DNA from: Ruminimicrobiellum sp045223915
GTDB lineage: Bacteria; Elusimicrobiota; Endomicrobiia; Endomicrobiales; Endomicrobiaceae
NCBI GenBank assembly: GCA_045223915.1
Contig: JBGUZU010000040.1
Coordinates: 1 to 64,000 of the forward strand
DNA length: 64,000 nucleotides
Direction of reading: 5' to 3'
Shown: piece after piece, positions 45,261-55,559 of the stretch
Layout: each line of letters begins with the position of its first letter
Numbering within the stretch: the first letter of the stretch is position 1
Notes under the pieces: model-generated
The model's input: only the letters and a program-made list of their open reading frames with translations
Told to the model about the DNA's origin: nothing
Databases searched by the model: none
Program-made: the position numbers and the translations under genes

Positions 45261-46403
45261 TTATTTTTTACTGCTTAGCCAACTCAAAAGTTCTTCTGTA
45301 TATTCTCCGAAAAAGCCTTCTTTATACAAAACCTGCTGTTGAAACATTTCACCCGGTGATTCCACTTCCATCAGTATAGGCTCACCATTAACCCCGATAG
45401 TAATATCCCATTTGCAAAAACCTAACCACGGAATATAAGAATGTATCTTTTTTGCGGTTTCAAATACCTTTTGAAAATTTTCTATCTTGTGACTTTTAAA
45501 AACAAGACCGGTATTAGGATGAGAAGTATACCACTTATATTGATTTATACACAAAGCAAATTCAGACAGGAATCCTTCGTTATCTATGGCTATAACAAGT
45601 CCTTTTTCCTGTATTCCGGAATAATCCGTAACAGAGCCATTCATTCCTATTTTTAAAATCGGCTTGTTTATTGTTCTTATTTCTCCGTTCCAAATAAAAG
45701 TATAAAAGGAAAAAGTATTAACGGATTTAGAATAGATGTCCGAGATACTTTTATGACAAACAACTTTTTCTTGAACTATAAAATCTTTATTATAATTTTT
45801 TTCTATTATATCTTTTATGCTTTTTTTAGAATAAACATCTATTCCTTCTATCACATTTATCAATTTACAATTTTTGGAATATCCGGAATTAACTGTTTGT
45901 GTCGGTTTAATAAAAACTTCCCCTATGTTAAACATTCCTTTATAAAAATCTCCTTTTGAAATTACATTGTTGTCTGAATCAAAAAAGAGATTTTTTATCG
46001 AACAAAAAATTTTTTTCGGAACTTTTATATTTGCCGAATTAGCAATATTATAAAGAAAATTTTTATCATAAATAACGGAATCCAAATTTGAATTTATTTT
46101 TTCTGTGATTTTTATAAAAATTCGAGGAGTCATATACCTTACATCGAATTTATTATTAAGATTTACTATAAAATTATGCCATATATGCGGAATTTTCTTA
46201 CCATAATTTTTTTTATAGAAACTGTCTATTTCTTGTTTTTGTTCTTTACTTAAAACATTTGTTTTAACATCTTTAATTTTACACACGGCTTCAAAAACTC
46301 TAAGATAATATGCATACGAAAATTCCTTAAGCAAAAACAAATACAATCTAAAACAAATCTTCCAATAAAACCTAAGGCATAATAAAAGAATTTTTCTTTT
46401 CAT
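45261..46403 (-). CDS. sugar-transfer-associated ATP-grasp protein, paralogue 2
   Basis: The 380-residue protein is collinear with the downstream paralogue: IFCSIKNLFFDSDNNVIS, GEVFIKPTQTVNSGYSKNC, KDFIVQEKVVCHKSISDIYSKSVNTF and GFCKWDITIGVNGEPILMEVESPG. The shared stretch KSISDIYSKSVNTF is identical in both. The N terminus carries a hydrophobic stretch (LLLCLRFYWKICFRLYLFLL) that may attach it to the membrane. The gap between the two genes is 44 bases. Confidence 0.75.
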   Translation of the reverse strand: MKRKILLLCLRFYWKICFRLYLFLLKEFSYAYYLRVFEAVCKIKDVKTNVLSKEQKQEIDSFYKKNYGKKIPHIWHNFIVNLNNKFDVRYMTPRIFIKITEKINSNLDSVIYDKNFLYNIANSANIKVPKKIFCSIKNLFFDSDNNVISKGDFYKGMFNIGEVFIKPTQTVNSGYSKNCKLINVIEGIDVYSKKSIKDIIEKNYNKDFIVQEKVVCHKSISDIYSKSVNTFSFYTFIWNGEIRTINKPILKIGMNGSVTDYSGIQEKGLVIAIDNEGFLSEFALCINQYKWYTSHPNTGLVFKSHKIENFQKVFETAKKIHSYIPWLGFCKWDITIGVNGEPILMEVESPGEMFQQQVLYKEGFFGEYTEELLSWLSSKK

Positions 46404-46528
46404 AATAAATTCACATTATTCTTATTTACTAAAAGACGCATATAAAAGAATGCATAATTCCATACACATTTGATTATATATATTAAATTGGTTATAATCA
46501 AATATGGATATTTCCTTTGGAGACAAAG

Positions 46529-47440
46529 ATGAACCTTTTAAAAGAAACAAAACAACACTACTTTTTTGTTATGATAATTGAATTTATATTTTTGTCCTGC
46601 ATTTATTGGTTATCTTTTTCTTTTAAATTTTCTTCGGCATTGGCATATTTGGTGTGTACCGGTTTTTATATCACTTCTTATAGATTTTGGATAAAGATAC
46701 TTAACAAGAAAGAAAACTTCTTAATCTGTTCATCCGAACATTTTATGATCATAAATTTCATAATTTTCTTATCTGTTCTTACATTAAATTCTTTGTCTGC
46801 CGGCAGTTTTTCCAATGCCATGTCTTATGTCTATGCAACCATTCTTGGAATCTTTATTTTATACTATATCTATAAATTACGGAAACAAAGGAAATCGCCC
46901 GTTCCTATTTCAGCATTTTCGCCGACACTAAAAGCAGCAATAGTTTTAGGTTGTATATTCTTGCTGTTTGACTTTTTTGTATATCGTGCGGAAAAACTTA
47001 ACATCCAATTAGTTTTATATTTACCGTTTCTGTTTTTAATACTCAATTTTCTGCTTTTTATTTATAAAAGAGTGTTTGAATTCAAATCTTTTTTTGCGGC
47101 AATTTTGTTTTTTAATGTTTACATAATGGGAACGGTTTTTCTTGTTCTAAATTGTTTTACAGTCAGTGTATTCTCGCTTACAATATTTTTTCATCTTATA
47201 ATTTTTATATCGACAGTATGTTTAATGATATCTAATTCTAAATTAAGCAAAGAAGAAACTTTTACTCATAACAGAGAATTTATATATCTGTTATTTGCCA
47301 ATATAGTTTTAATTTTTATTTCTTTAAACAATATTTTTTATTTCTCTTTACCGGAAATATTTAAAAGTTATACTTATTTCATCTCAATATTATTTGCGAC
47401 TTATATTATTTATCACAACTATAGAACTTATTTAAATTAA
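46529..47440 (+). CDS. multi-pass membrane protein, unrecognised
   Basis: The 303-residue protein starts at the ATG at 46529, seven bases after GGAG. An in-frame TTG four codons earlier overlaps that site. It has about nine or ten hydrophobic helices and very few charged residues outside short loops. I recognise no family motif. It is the first gene of a plus-strand run with a GT2 glycosyltransferase nine bases downstream, which suggests a role in glycan export or lipid-linked sugar handling. Confidence 0.65.
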   Translation: MNLLKETKQHYFFVMIIEFIFLSCIYWLSFSFKFSSALAYLVCTGFYITSYRFWIKILNKKENFLICSSEHFMIINFIIFLSVLTLNSLSAGSFSNAMSYVYATILGIFILYYIYKLRKQRKSPVPISAFSPTLKAAIVLGCIFLLFDFFVYRAEKLNIQLVLYLPFLFLILNFLLFIYKRVFEFKSFFAAILFFNVYIMGTVFLVLNCFTVSVFSLTIFFHLIIFISTVCLMISNSKLSKEETFTHNREFIYLLFANIVLIFISLNNIFYFSLPEIFKSYTYFISILFATYIIYHNYRTYLN

Positions 47441-47449
47441 AAGGATTTT

Positions 47450-48427
47450 ATGATAAACCAAGTTTCTGTAATTATACCCGTTTTCAACACGGAAGAATAT
47501 TTACCAAAGTGTATTAGCAGCATAATCAATCAAACGATAAAAAATATCGAAATAATATGTGTTAACGATTGTTCTACGGATAACTCGTTAAAAATCTTAC
47601 AAAACTTTTCAAAACAAGATATAAGAATAAGAATTGTAGATTTAAAGGAAAACAAGGGTGTATCTAATGCAAGAAACACAGGAATAGATTTAGCACAAGG
47701 AGAATACATCTATTTTATAGATTCCGATGATTGGATTGATACAAATTATCTTGAAGAAATGCTGACTAAAATAAAAGAAGTAAATTCAGATATAATAATA
47801 AATGCAAATCTTGTTAAAGAATACGATGATAGTGCAAGAAAGGCATACGGCAAATTTGATTTTCTTACAGAAAATTTTGAAAGTCTTAATCCGAAAATCA
47901 TTCAAAAATTTTTTCCGCCGGTAATTTGGACAAGACTATACAAAAGAGAATATTTAAACAAATATAACTTTAGATTTCCTTTTATAAAATGCGGTGCCGA
48001 GGATATATATTTCGCTTATGCCTGTGATTTAATGCAGGAAAAATCTTATATTTTTAAAGGTCCTTACTATCATTATTGTCAACACCAAACCTCTGCTGTA
48101 CATTTGAAAGAACGAGGTTTTCATTATATTGAAAGTTTTAAACTTTTGTACAAATTTTTAAATGATAATAATATTGATTTAAACGATATAAAATTGTTTT
48201 ACGTTGAATCTTTAATTATAGATACCGAACAAAAATTTAATTTCGTAAAAAGTTATTTGACCGAAATAAAAGATATTTTCAATAAGAACATCGGTATTTA
48301 TAACGAACAAGAAAAATTTTTATTTAAAATCATGAAAGAAACCCCTGATTTTAAGTGTTTTATATCAAAATATAATCCTAATATTTCTTTAAGCTTTTTA
48401 AAAAACAGAATGGTATTAAAAAAATGA
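47450..48427 (+). CDS. GT2 family glycosyltransferase
   Basis: The 325-residue protein has the GT-A fold start VSVIIPVFNTEEYLPKCISS, the nucleotide-binding CVNDCSTDNS and the metal-binding FIDSDDW. It probably transfers a sugar from a nucleotide donor to a surface glycan. The specificity is unknown. The start is preceded by AAGGA, and the stop overlaps the helicase ATG (ATGA). It is one of four GT2 genes in the last 17 kb of the window. Confidence 0.9.
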   Translation: MINQVSVIIPVFNTEEYLPKCISSIINQTIKNIEIICVNDCSTDNSLKILQNFSKQDIRIRIVDLKENKGVSNARNTGIDLAQGEYIYFIDSDDWIDTNYLEEMLTKIKEVNSDIIINANLVKEYDDSARKAYGKFDFLTENFESLNPKIIQKFFPPVIWTRLYKREYLNKYNFRFPFIKCGAEDIYFAYACDLMQEKSYIFKGPYYHYCQHQTSAVHLKERGFHYIESFKLLYKFLNDNNIDLNDIKLFYVESLIIDTEQKFNFVKSYLTEIKDIFNKNIGIYNEQEKFLFKIMKETPDFKCFISKYNPNISLSFLKNRMVLKK

Positions 48428-51400
48428 CAACAGAAAACACAAATAACGGAAAAACAATAGAAAAAAGAATTTATAAGTGGAAAGAGAAGCTCATAGATTT
48501 GTCTAAAAGAAACAGATTATTAAATTTTAAATTCTCAAAATCTCTGACTTTAAGAATTATTGATGAACAACCTCCGGAAGTATATAAAGCATTGGTTCGA
48601 GAATTACATTCTTTGGAATTTTTACCGATAAAGGAAAATGCCGAAAATATTTCCGAACAAGAGAAAAAATCGTTGGAAGAACTAAACGAAGGTATAGAAT
48701 TTAAGGCACAGGAATTTAAAGAATATGATTCTAAACAATTAAGTAAAAAACATACGGATAAATATTTACAAACAAAACTTTCCGTTCAAGATTTAAACAA
48801 AGTGTTAAGCAAAATAAGCACAACGGCAAGATCCACCAACGATGATTTAGGATACAATGTTTTATTTTTGGCTTTGGGAAGTGTGATTTGGTACGAAAAA
48901 GACAACAGTAACGAACCAATGGAAGCTCCCGTTCTTTTGGTTCCCGTTGAAATAAAAAGAAAAAGTATAGGTCAACCGTTTACAATTAAGTATAACGAAG
49001 ATTCCGTTATATTAAATCCCGCACTTGTACTTAAACTGAAAAGAGATTTTCAAATAAATTTGGAAGATATTAATATTGACGAAGAAGAATTAAACCCTAT
49101 CGATATTTTTATTAAAGTTCAAGATAAAATAAGCAAAAATCAACGTTGGAAGCTGTTAAACAATATCTATATAGGTTTATTTTCTTTTGCCAAATTCGTA
49201 ATGTACAAAGATTTGGAAGAATATCGGGATATAATAAAGAGTAATAAGTTTGTTGAAACTATCTGCGGATTAAACGATAACAAACAAGTTTCCGCTGAAG
49301 AAATTTGTCCGATGTCTGAGCTTGATAACATTGTTCATCCGCACGGAACATATCAAATTTTAGACGCAGATTCTTCACAGCAACAGGCAATACAAGTTGT
49401 AAAATCGGGAAATAATTTAATTATAGAAGGTCCTCCGGGAACAGGCAAAAGTCAGACTATTTCAAATATGATCGGAGAACTATTGGCACAAAACAAAAAA
49501 GTTTTGTTTGTCAGTCAAAAAATAGCAGCATTGGAAGTTGTAAAAAATCGTTTAGCAGCCAACGGTTTAGCGCCTTTTTGTTTGGAACTGCACAGCAATA
49601 AAACAAACAGGAAAAATGTGCTCAGCGAACTTGCCGGAAGTTTGGACTACAAATTTGTAGGAAATTACGATTCTCAAAGTTTATCTAAAATATTAACGGA
49701 TATAAAAGCTTTAAAAGTTTATTCTAAAGAGTTGCATACGCCTATGGGATTGGTAAAAATATCCCCTTATAAAGCATTGGGAATTGTTTTGGATAATAAT
49801 CATATTCCGGAGTTCAGATACATATTTCAAAACTACGATAAATGGACACATGAAGATTTGGCAGAGAAGAAAGAACTTTTTAAAGATGCAACGGAAACAA
49901 TAAAAAAATTAGGAAATCCCAAAGAATTTGCATGGTACGGCACACAAGTAAGAGAACTTTCTCTTAAAGAAAAAATAAATTTAAAAAATGAAATTGATTA
50001 TCTCATAAAAAGTATCGAAGAAATTGAAAAGAGTATTAACATTTTATGTGAAGAACTTTTATTGAAAAAAATTACAAAAATCGCACAACTCGAAGATTTT
50101 ATAACGGTTGCCGATTCTGTTTCGAATATTTCAGATTCGGTACTTTCTTATATGGAAAACGCCGATATAAGTTTCGAAGAAGATGTTAAGCTTGTTCGTG
50201 ACACGGTAAAACAATTCAGTACTTTTAACAATAGAGTAAAAAACAAATACTCTTCGGAAATATTAAATCAAGATATCGATGATTTAATATCAAATTTATC
50301 TCTTTACGGATTTGTGTCAAAAATATTTTTTAAGTTTAATAAAAATTATAATTTTTTTAAGCAATTTTTTATTAACAATCATAAGCCCGGTTTTTATGAA
50401 TTACTTTACGATTTAAACAATGTAAAAGAATTAAAAAAATCAATAATTGATCTTGATAAATGCGACAAGACAGCTGCAAAATTGTATTCTCAATTTTGGG
50501 ACAAAAATAATCCCGACGAAAGCAGTATAAACAAACAAAGTGATCGTCTTTTGAAATTCAATAAACTTATAAAAGAAGATAACTGTTTTAAAGAAAATAT
50601 TACCGAAAAAATAAAAAATAACAAAATAGATTACACTAAAGTCAAAAATGCAATTGATACAATATCTAACCTTCAAGAGCCCATAAAGATAAAGCTTGAT
50701 ATTATTACCGATATATTGAAATTCGATTGGAACAAAGCTTTTGCTTGTCAATATTCCGACATTGATATTAATACTTTGAAGCACAAATTCTCTGCTATTT
50801 TGCAGAAAGCCGAAGACCTGACTTTATGGATAAAATATTTGGACTTAACAGATAAAATAGAAAAAGAAGGGCTGACAGAGTTTTGGAACAAATGCTCTGA
50901 AGCAAATCTGTCTTTAGACGATTATTCCGTAGCATTGGAAACGGAATTTTTGAGAATATGGTTAATGGGATATGTTTTTGAAAACAATAACATTTTAAAG
51001 AATTTTAATTCTTTGGAACAAGACGATTTAGTTAAAGAATTCAGAAATCTCGATAAAGGACAAATTGTTTCCGCAAAAGACAGACTTGTATCAAAACTTT
51101 CTTCAAATATAAATTTTGCAAAACAACAATATCCGAAAGAAGTTTCCGAACTTAAAAGATTATGCAAGCTGCAACGTATAAGGAAATCTTTAAGACAAAT
51201 TATTCGCTCCATTCCGCAACTGTTTTTAGAGTTAAAGCCGTGTTTAATGATGAGTCCGTCAACGGTTGCACAGTTATTGGATCCGAATATTTTTCGTTTT
51301 GATGTAGTTATATTCGATGAAGCAAGTCAGTTAACTACGGAAGATTGTATAGGTTCAATAATAAGAGGTTCAAAACTTGTCGTTGCCGGTGACACAAAAC

Positions 51401-52539
51401 AGTTGCCTCCGACATCTTTTTTTAGAACAATAGTTGAAACCGACGAAGAAGAAATCGACGAAGAACAATCTCAAGAGCCGGAAAGAGAAGATTTGGACAG
51501 TATTCTTGATGAATGTACCACATCCGGATTTCCGCAGTGTATGTTAAAATGGCATTACAGAAGTAAACATGAGCATTTAATTGCTTTTTCAAATAAACAT
51601 TTATATCAAGATTTATATACTTTCCCCAATTGTATAGAAACATCCGATACTTTGGGTGTAAAATTTACTTATCATATACCGACGGCGGCAACGAAAGAAG
51701 AAATGTGTTTGGAAGAAGCAAAAATAGTGGCAAAAGCCGTTATGCAACATGCAAAGAGCCATCCCGACATGTCATTAGGTGTTGCAACATTAAACATAAA
51801 ACAAAAAAGTTTAATTGAAAACGAAATTGAAAAACTGAGAGAACAAGATCCTTCATGCGAAGAATTTTTCAATAACAGCGGACAAGAATATTTCTTCGTT
51901 AAAAATTTGGAATCCGTTCAAGGCGACGAAAGAGATGTTATTATGATAAGTGTAGGTTATTTCAAAAACAAAAACGGTGTTCTTTCGATGAATTTCGGTC
52001 CGATAAACCAGGACGGCGGAGAAAGAAGACTTAATGTATTGGTAACAAGATCAAGATATAAAATAGAAGTTTTCAGCGGAATAAAAGCTTCGGACTTTAA
52101 TCTCGAAAAAACGAGCAGCACCGGTGTAAAACTTTTACAGGCATATTTGGATTTTGCAGAAAAAGGTGAAAGCTCTTTAAACAAAAAAGAAGATAATTCT
52201 TTCGAAAATAATACTTTTGTTTCCCCTTTTGAAGAGTCGATTTATAAATCTTTAACCGAAAAAGGTTATTTGGTATCTTCTCAGGTAGGTTGTTCAAGCT
52301 ATAAAATAGATTTGGCCGTAAGAGATAAAAGCAATCCGAATAAATTTTTAGTAGGAATAGAATGTGACGGTCCGACTTATAATTCTTGTGCAACAATCAG
52401 AGACAGAGACAGGTTAAGGCAGGAAGTTTTGGAAAGATTAGGTTGGAAAATGTATAGAATTTGGTCAACCGATTGGTTCAAAAATCCTAAAGAACAATTA
52501 GAGAAGCTTACTAAGTTTATTGACAGTGTAAAGAATTAA
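48424..52539 (+). CDS. DUF4011 superfamily 1 helicase with C-terminal PD-(D/E)XK-like nuclease
   Basis: The 1,371-residue protein begins with the DUF4011 region (WKEKLIDLSKRNRLLNF). The SF1 helicase motifs are Walker A GPPGTGKSQT (about 336), VVIFDEASQL (about 962), GDTKQLPPT (about 990), VQGDERDVI (about 1165) and VLVTRSR (about 1206). A coiled-coil-rich insert of about 500 residues separates motif Ia from motif II. The last 100 residues hold a nuclease-like fold (KIDLAV...GIECDGP), as in the MTES_1575/Vsr-like group. This architecture occurs in antiphage systems (Hhe-type), so a defence role is plausible. It is translationally coupled to a GT2 gene. Confidence 0.88.
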   Translation: MTTENTNNGKTIEKRIYKWKEKLIDLSKRNRLLNFKFSKSLTLRIIDEQPPEVYKALVRELHSLEFLPIKENAENISEQEKKSLEELNEGIEFKAQEFKEYDSKQLSKKHTDKYLQTKLSVQDLNKVLSKISTTARSTNDDLGYNVLFLALGSVIWYEKDNSNEPMEAPVLLVPVEIKRKSIGQPFTIKYNEDSVILNPALVLKLKRDFQINLEDINIDEEELNPIDIFIKVQDKISKNQRWKLLNNIYIGLFSFAKFVMYKDLEEYRDIIKSNKFVETICGLNDNKQVSAEEICPMSELDNIVHPHGTYQILDADSSQQQAIQVVKSGNNLIIEGPPGTGKSQTISNMIGELLAQNKKVLFVSQKIAALEVVKNRLAANGLAPFCLELHSNKTNRKNVLSELAGSLDYKFVGNYDSQSLSKILTDIKALKVYSKELHTPMGLVKISPYKALGIVLDNNHIPEFRYIFQNYDKWTHEDLAEKKELFKDATETIKKLGNPKEFAWYGTQVRELSLKEKINLKNEIDYLIKSIEEIEKSINILCEELLLKKITKIAQLEDFITVADSVSNISDSVLSYMENADISFEEDVKLVRDTVKQFSTFNNRVKNKYSSEILNQDIDDLISNLSLYGFVSKIFFKFNKNYNFFKQFFINNHKPGFYELLYDLNNVKELKKSIIDLDKCDKTAAKLYSQFWDKNNPDESSINKQSDRLLKFNKLIKEDNCFKENITEKIKNNKIDYTKVKNAIDTISNLQEPIKIKLDIITDILKFDWNKAFACQYSDIDINTLKHKFSAILQKAEDLTLWIKYLDLTDKIEKEGLTEFWNKCSEANLSLDDYSVALETEFLRIWLMGYVFENNNILKNFNSLEQDDLVKEFRNLDKGQIVSAKDRLVSKLSSNINFAKQQYPKEVSELKRLCKLQRIRKSLRQIIRSIPQLFLELKPCLMMSPSTVAQLLDPNIFRFDVVIFDEASQLTTEDCIGSIIRGSKLVVAGDTKQLPPTSFFRTIVETDEEEIDEEQSQEPEREDLDSILDECTTSGFPQCMLKWHYRSKHEHLIAFSNKHLYQDLYTFPNCIETSDTLGVKFTYHIPTAATKEEMCLEEAKIVAKAVMQHAKSHPDMSLGVATLNIKQKSLIENEIEKLREQDPSCEEFFNNSGQEYFFVKNLESVQGDERDVIMISVGYFKNKNGVLSMNFGPINQDGGERRLNVLVTRSRYKIEVFSGIKASDFNLEKTSSTGVKLLQAYLDFAEKGESSLNKKEDNSFENNTFVSPFEESIYKSLTEKGYLVSSQVGCSSYKIDLAVRDKSNPNKFLVGIECDGPTYNSCATIRDRDRLRQEVLERLGWKMYRIWSTDWFKNPKEQLEKLTKFIDSVKN

Positions 52540-52549
52540 GATATTTTCC

Positions 52550-53050
52550 ATGAATATAAAAATTTTTATTTTAGCTATATCGTTAATCGCATTTGCTGTA
52601 TTACCAGCAAATGCAGACCTTATATGGCCGTCTCTTTATATTGCAAAAGGAATGTTAAGCATTAAAGTAATTCTTTTGGGTTTAATTGTTGAACTGTTCT
52701 TCGTAAAATATTTTACAAAAGCCGGTTGGAAAAATTCTTCAATCATTACATTTTTAATGAATCTGATTACAACAATGCTCGGAATAATATTTATTCCCCT
52801 GTCCGGTTTAGGTTCGGAATTCGTTTTTGATTTTGTATTTCATGCTTACGATAAGTTCGGTATAGGAACTTTCCATTGGAGCCATTGGCTTGCAGCTTAT
52901 CTGCTTGTAATTCTTATAAATACCATCATAGAAGGGCTGTTCATAAAACTGACATTAAAAATAAAAATACTAAAAACATTTTGGTGGTTACTGATTGCAA
53001 ATGCCATCAGTGTGTTTATATGTTTTTTGTTTTATGTTCTGAGTTTATAA
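52550..53050 (+). CDS. membrane protein with signal-like N terminus, unrecognised
   Basis: The 166-residue protein has a hydrophobic start ending PANADLIWPSL, then four membrane helices. A conserved-looking GTFHWSHWLAAYLLV segment sits before the last pair. It lies 11 bases after the helicase stop without a clear RBS, so it may be coupled to the helicase gene. I recognise no family. It could be unrelated to defence. Confidence 0.6.
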   Translation: MNIKIFILAISLIAFAVLPANADLIWPSLYIAKGMLSIKVILLGLIVELFFVKYFTKAGWKNSSIITFLMNLITTMLGIIFIPLSGLGSEFVFDFVFHAYDKFGIGTFHWSHWLAAYLLVILINTIIEGLFIKLTLKIKILKTFWWLLIANAISVFICFLFYVLSL

Positions 53051-53085
53051 TAAAATTTTGCAAATTTTACAACTGATTTTTTTAT

Positions 53086-53113
53086 TTGAACAACAACTGA
53101 AAAAATATATAAA
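53086..53113 (+). promoter_or_regulatory. possible promoter for lemA-DUF2207
   Basis: TTGAAC (53086-53091) and TATAAA (53108-53113) are 16 bases apart, about 29 bases before the lemA ATG. An overlapping TAAAAT gives 18-base spacing. A strong AAGGAG follows. Confidence 0.5.
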
Positions 53114-53141
53114 ATATTAACATAAACAAAGGAGTTTAAAA

Positions 53142-53699
53142 ATGACTGTTTTATTGATTTTTTCGATTATAATTTTAGTGTTTTTAACTTTTATTATCGT
53201 GACATACAATAAAGGTATAAAGTTAAGGAATTATGTAAAAGAAGCTTTTTCTACAATGGATGTTTATATGAAAAAACGTTGGGATTTAATTCCTAACCTT
53301 GTAGAAATAGTAAAGGGTTATGCCAAACATGAAAAAGGAGTATTAGAACAAATAACCAAATTAAGAAATTCCGAGTATTCAACTATGTCTGCCAATCAAA
53401 AACTTCAGACTAATTCCGAACTGGCTCAAGTTTTAACAAAATTTATGGCTGTTGCGGAAAATTATCCGAATCTAAAAGCTGATCAACACTTTTTGCAATT
53501 AAGCAGAGAATTATCTTCAATAGAAACAGATATCGCGAATTCAAGAAAATATTACAACGGAACAGTAAGGTTATTAAATAATTTTCTCGAAATGTTTCCC
53601 ACAAACATTGTTGGCTTTATTTTCGGTATTCAAAAAGAAAAGATGTTTGATATTTCCGACACCGAAAGACAAAATATTGAGGTCAATGTCAATGAGTAA
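53142..53699 (+). CDS. lemA: LemA family protein
   Basis: The 185-residue protein has one N-terminal membrane helix and a helical cytoplasmic domain with the family signature YMKKRWDLIPNLVEIVKGYAKHE and a closing YNGTVRLLNNFLEMFPTNIVG. The function is not settled; LemA is often encoded next to TPM or DUF2207 membrane proteins. Here it is followed by exactly such a partner, overlapping it by eight bases. Confidence 0.93.
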   Translation: MTVLLIFSIIILVFLTFIIVTYNKGIKLRNYVKEAFSTMDVYMKKRWDLIPNLVEIVKGYAKHEKGVLEQITKLRNSEYSTMSANQKLQTNSELAQVLTKFMAVAENYPNLKADQHFLQLSRELSSIETDIANSRKYYNGTVRLLNNFLEMFPTNIVGFIFGIQKEKMFDISDTERQNIEVNVNE

Positions 53700-55488
53700 A
53701 AGAACAAGTTTCTTTATAGGTATCGTTATATGGTTGTTCTTGTGTACTCCAATTTTTGCCGAAGGGTTTTACATAGAAAATTATATTATCGATTTACAGG
53801 TAAACAAATATAAACAAATCCATGTAACTGAGGATATTGATGTTTCTTTTACCGAAGCATCACATGGTATATATCGTGAAATTCCATATAACAATGCAAA
53901 AATAATAAATGTTTATGCATCGGAAAGATACTCCACCTCAAGTCGAAATAATAAACTTAATATTAAAATCGGAAATCCGGACAGACTCACATATGGAAGA
54001 CATTTTTATAAGATATCTTATGATTTCTGTTATAGCGATAATATAAACGAACTTTATCACAATATTATAGGAACGGATTGGCCGACAGAAATAAGGCATG
54101 TAAAATTTAAATTATCCATGCCAAAAGAGTTTAATCCGTCAGACGTAGGGTTATCAATAGGAAAATATGGTACCAAAGGGTTTGAAGGCGATGCAGAGTT
54201 TTCCGTAAACGGTTTAAAAGTTATCGGTCAGGTAAAAAGAACTCTGCAACCCGGGGAAGGAGTAACAATAAGAATTGTTCTTCCGGAAGGATATTTCACA
54301 AAAGTTCCTCCCGTTAAAGAAGAACATGTCGTAAGAAATAATATAATATTCGGAATATTACTTTGTATTATAACACTCATATCTTTTACTGTTTGGTATA
54401 AAGTCGGAAAAGACGAAAAAGTAATTCCTGTAGTAAATTTTTATCCTCCGGAGGGAATGAATACATTAGAAGTGGAAATAGCATACAAAGAAAAAGCATC
54501 ACTAAGAGGTCTTATAGCAATGATTATTTCTCTTGCTCAAAAAGGATATATACGAATTCATGAAGAATCACATAGTTTCAGCTTTGAAAGATTAAAGCCA
54601 TATGACGGTAACGACAAATTAGAAGAGAGATATATGAAAGCTCTTTTTTCCGTAAAGAGAATATCAGAGAAAAAAACAGATGAAATTGTTACGGAAAGAG
54701 ATTTAGAAGAATCTAAAACTTTTTATAACGAATGCAGTAATATAGTGCACAAAGCCAATAGAAAACGAAAGCTTTTGTATGAAGAGGCATCTGTTAATTG
54801 GAAACTAAGAGTATTGATGTTTTTTTGTTTTTTCGTAGCTTTATTCATAACCATATATTTTTGTTCTAAATTTAGCTATTCGGACAGCAGTTCGGAAATT
54901 GCATGTATGCTTATATTCGGTTTTACAATTTTTTGGGCAAAATGTTACAAAGATCTTGATGATTTCTCTTTAATTTTTCTCTTAATGCTACCCTTTGTTT
55001 CTCTTGTATTTTTTTATATTGCAAACATTAAATACAATGTACAATACATTCCGGTAACATCAATGGGAATAGCATCTGTTGCTATTTGTTTTGTATGCAT
55101 GTATCATCTGAGAAAAAGGAATAAAAAAGCTTTGAGAATTTTAGGTGATTTATTGGGCTTTAAAAAATTCATAGAAACTGCTGAAAAGCAACAATTAGAA
55201 TCTCTTGTATATGATGATCCTCAATATTTTTATAACATCTTACCTTATGCTTATTTGTTTAAAATTTCAAACAAGTGGATAAAGAATTTTGAAAGTATTA
55301 TTTCCGAAAATCCTTCGTGGTATACGGGAAAAGAATTTAACAGTCTTTCTTTTAGTCATTTAATCGGTACAATAAAAAGAGTGTCTGTTCCTTCCATAGC
55401 AAACGGTGGAAAACAGGCTTCATCATCCGGCGGTGGCGGTGGTTTTGTCGGAGGAGGTTTTGGCGGCGGCGGTGGCGGAAGATGGTAA
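53692..55488 (+). CDS. DUF2207 membrane protein
   Basis: The 598-residue protein has a signal peptide ending CTPIFAEG and a large extracytoplasmic beta domain (about 25-210; HVTEDIDVSFTEASHGIYREIPY). Membrane helices lie near 225-245 and 370-470. The C terminus is a glycine-rich tail (GGGGGFVGGGF), as in most DUF2207 proteins. The ATG at 53692 is nine bases after GAGG. LemA-DUF2207 pairs are widespread and of unknown function, perhaps in envelope homeostasis. Confidence 0.88.
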   Translation: MSKRTSFFIGIVIWLFLCTPIFAEGFYIENYIIDLQVNKYKQIHVTEDIDVSFTEASHGIYREIPYNNAKIINVYASERYSTSSRNNKLNIKIGNPDRLTYGRHFYKISYDFCYSDNINELYHNIIGTDWPTEIRHVKFKLSMPKEFNPSDVGLSIGKYGTKGFEGDAEFSVNGLKVIGQVKRTLQPGEGVTIRIVLPEGYFTKVPPVKEEHVVRNNIIFGILLCIITLISFTVWYKVGKDEKVIPVVNFYPPEGMNTLEVEIAYKEKASLRGLIAMIISLAQKGYIRIHEESHSFSFERLKPYDGNDKLEERYMKALFSVKRISEKKTDEIVTERDLEESKTFYNECSNIVHKANRKRKLLYEEASVNWKLRVLMFFCFFVALFITIYFCSKFSYSDSSSEIACMLIFGFTIFWAKCYKDLDDFSLIFLLMLPFVSLVFFYIANIKYNVQYIPVTSMGIASVAICFVCMYHLRKRNKKALRILGDLLGFKKFIETAEKQQLESLVYDDPQYFYNILPYAYLFKISNKWIKNFESIISENPSWYTGKEFNSLSFSHLIGTIKRVSVPSIANGGKQASSSGGGGGFVGGGFGGGGGGRW

Positions 55489-55559
55489 TCGTATTTTCTA
55501 ATCTTATTGTAAAAAGAGCATTAAACTAAATTTTAATAATATTATTTTCGGAGAATTAT

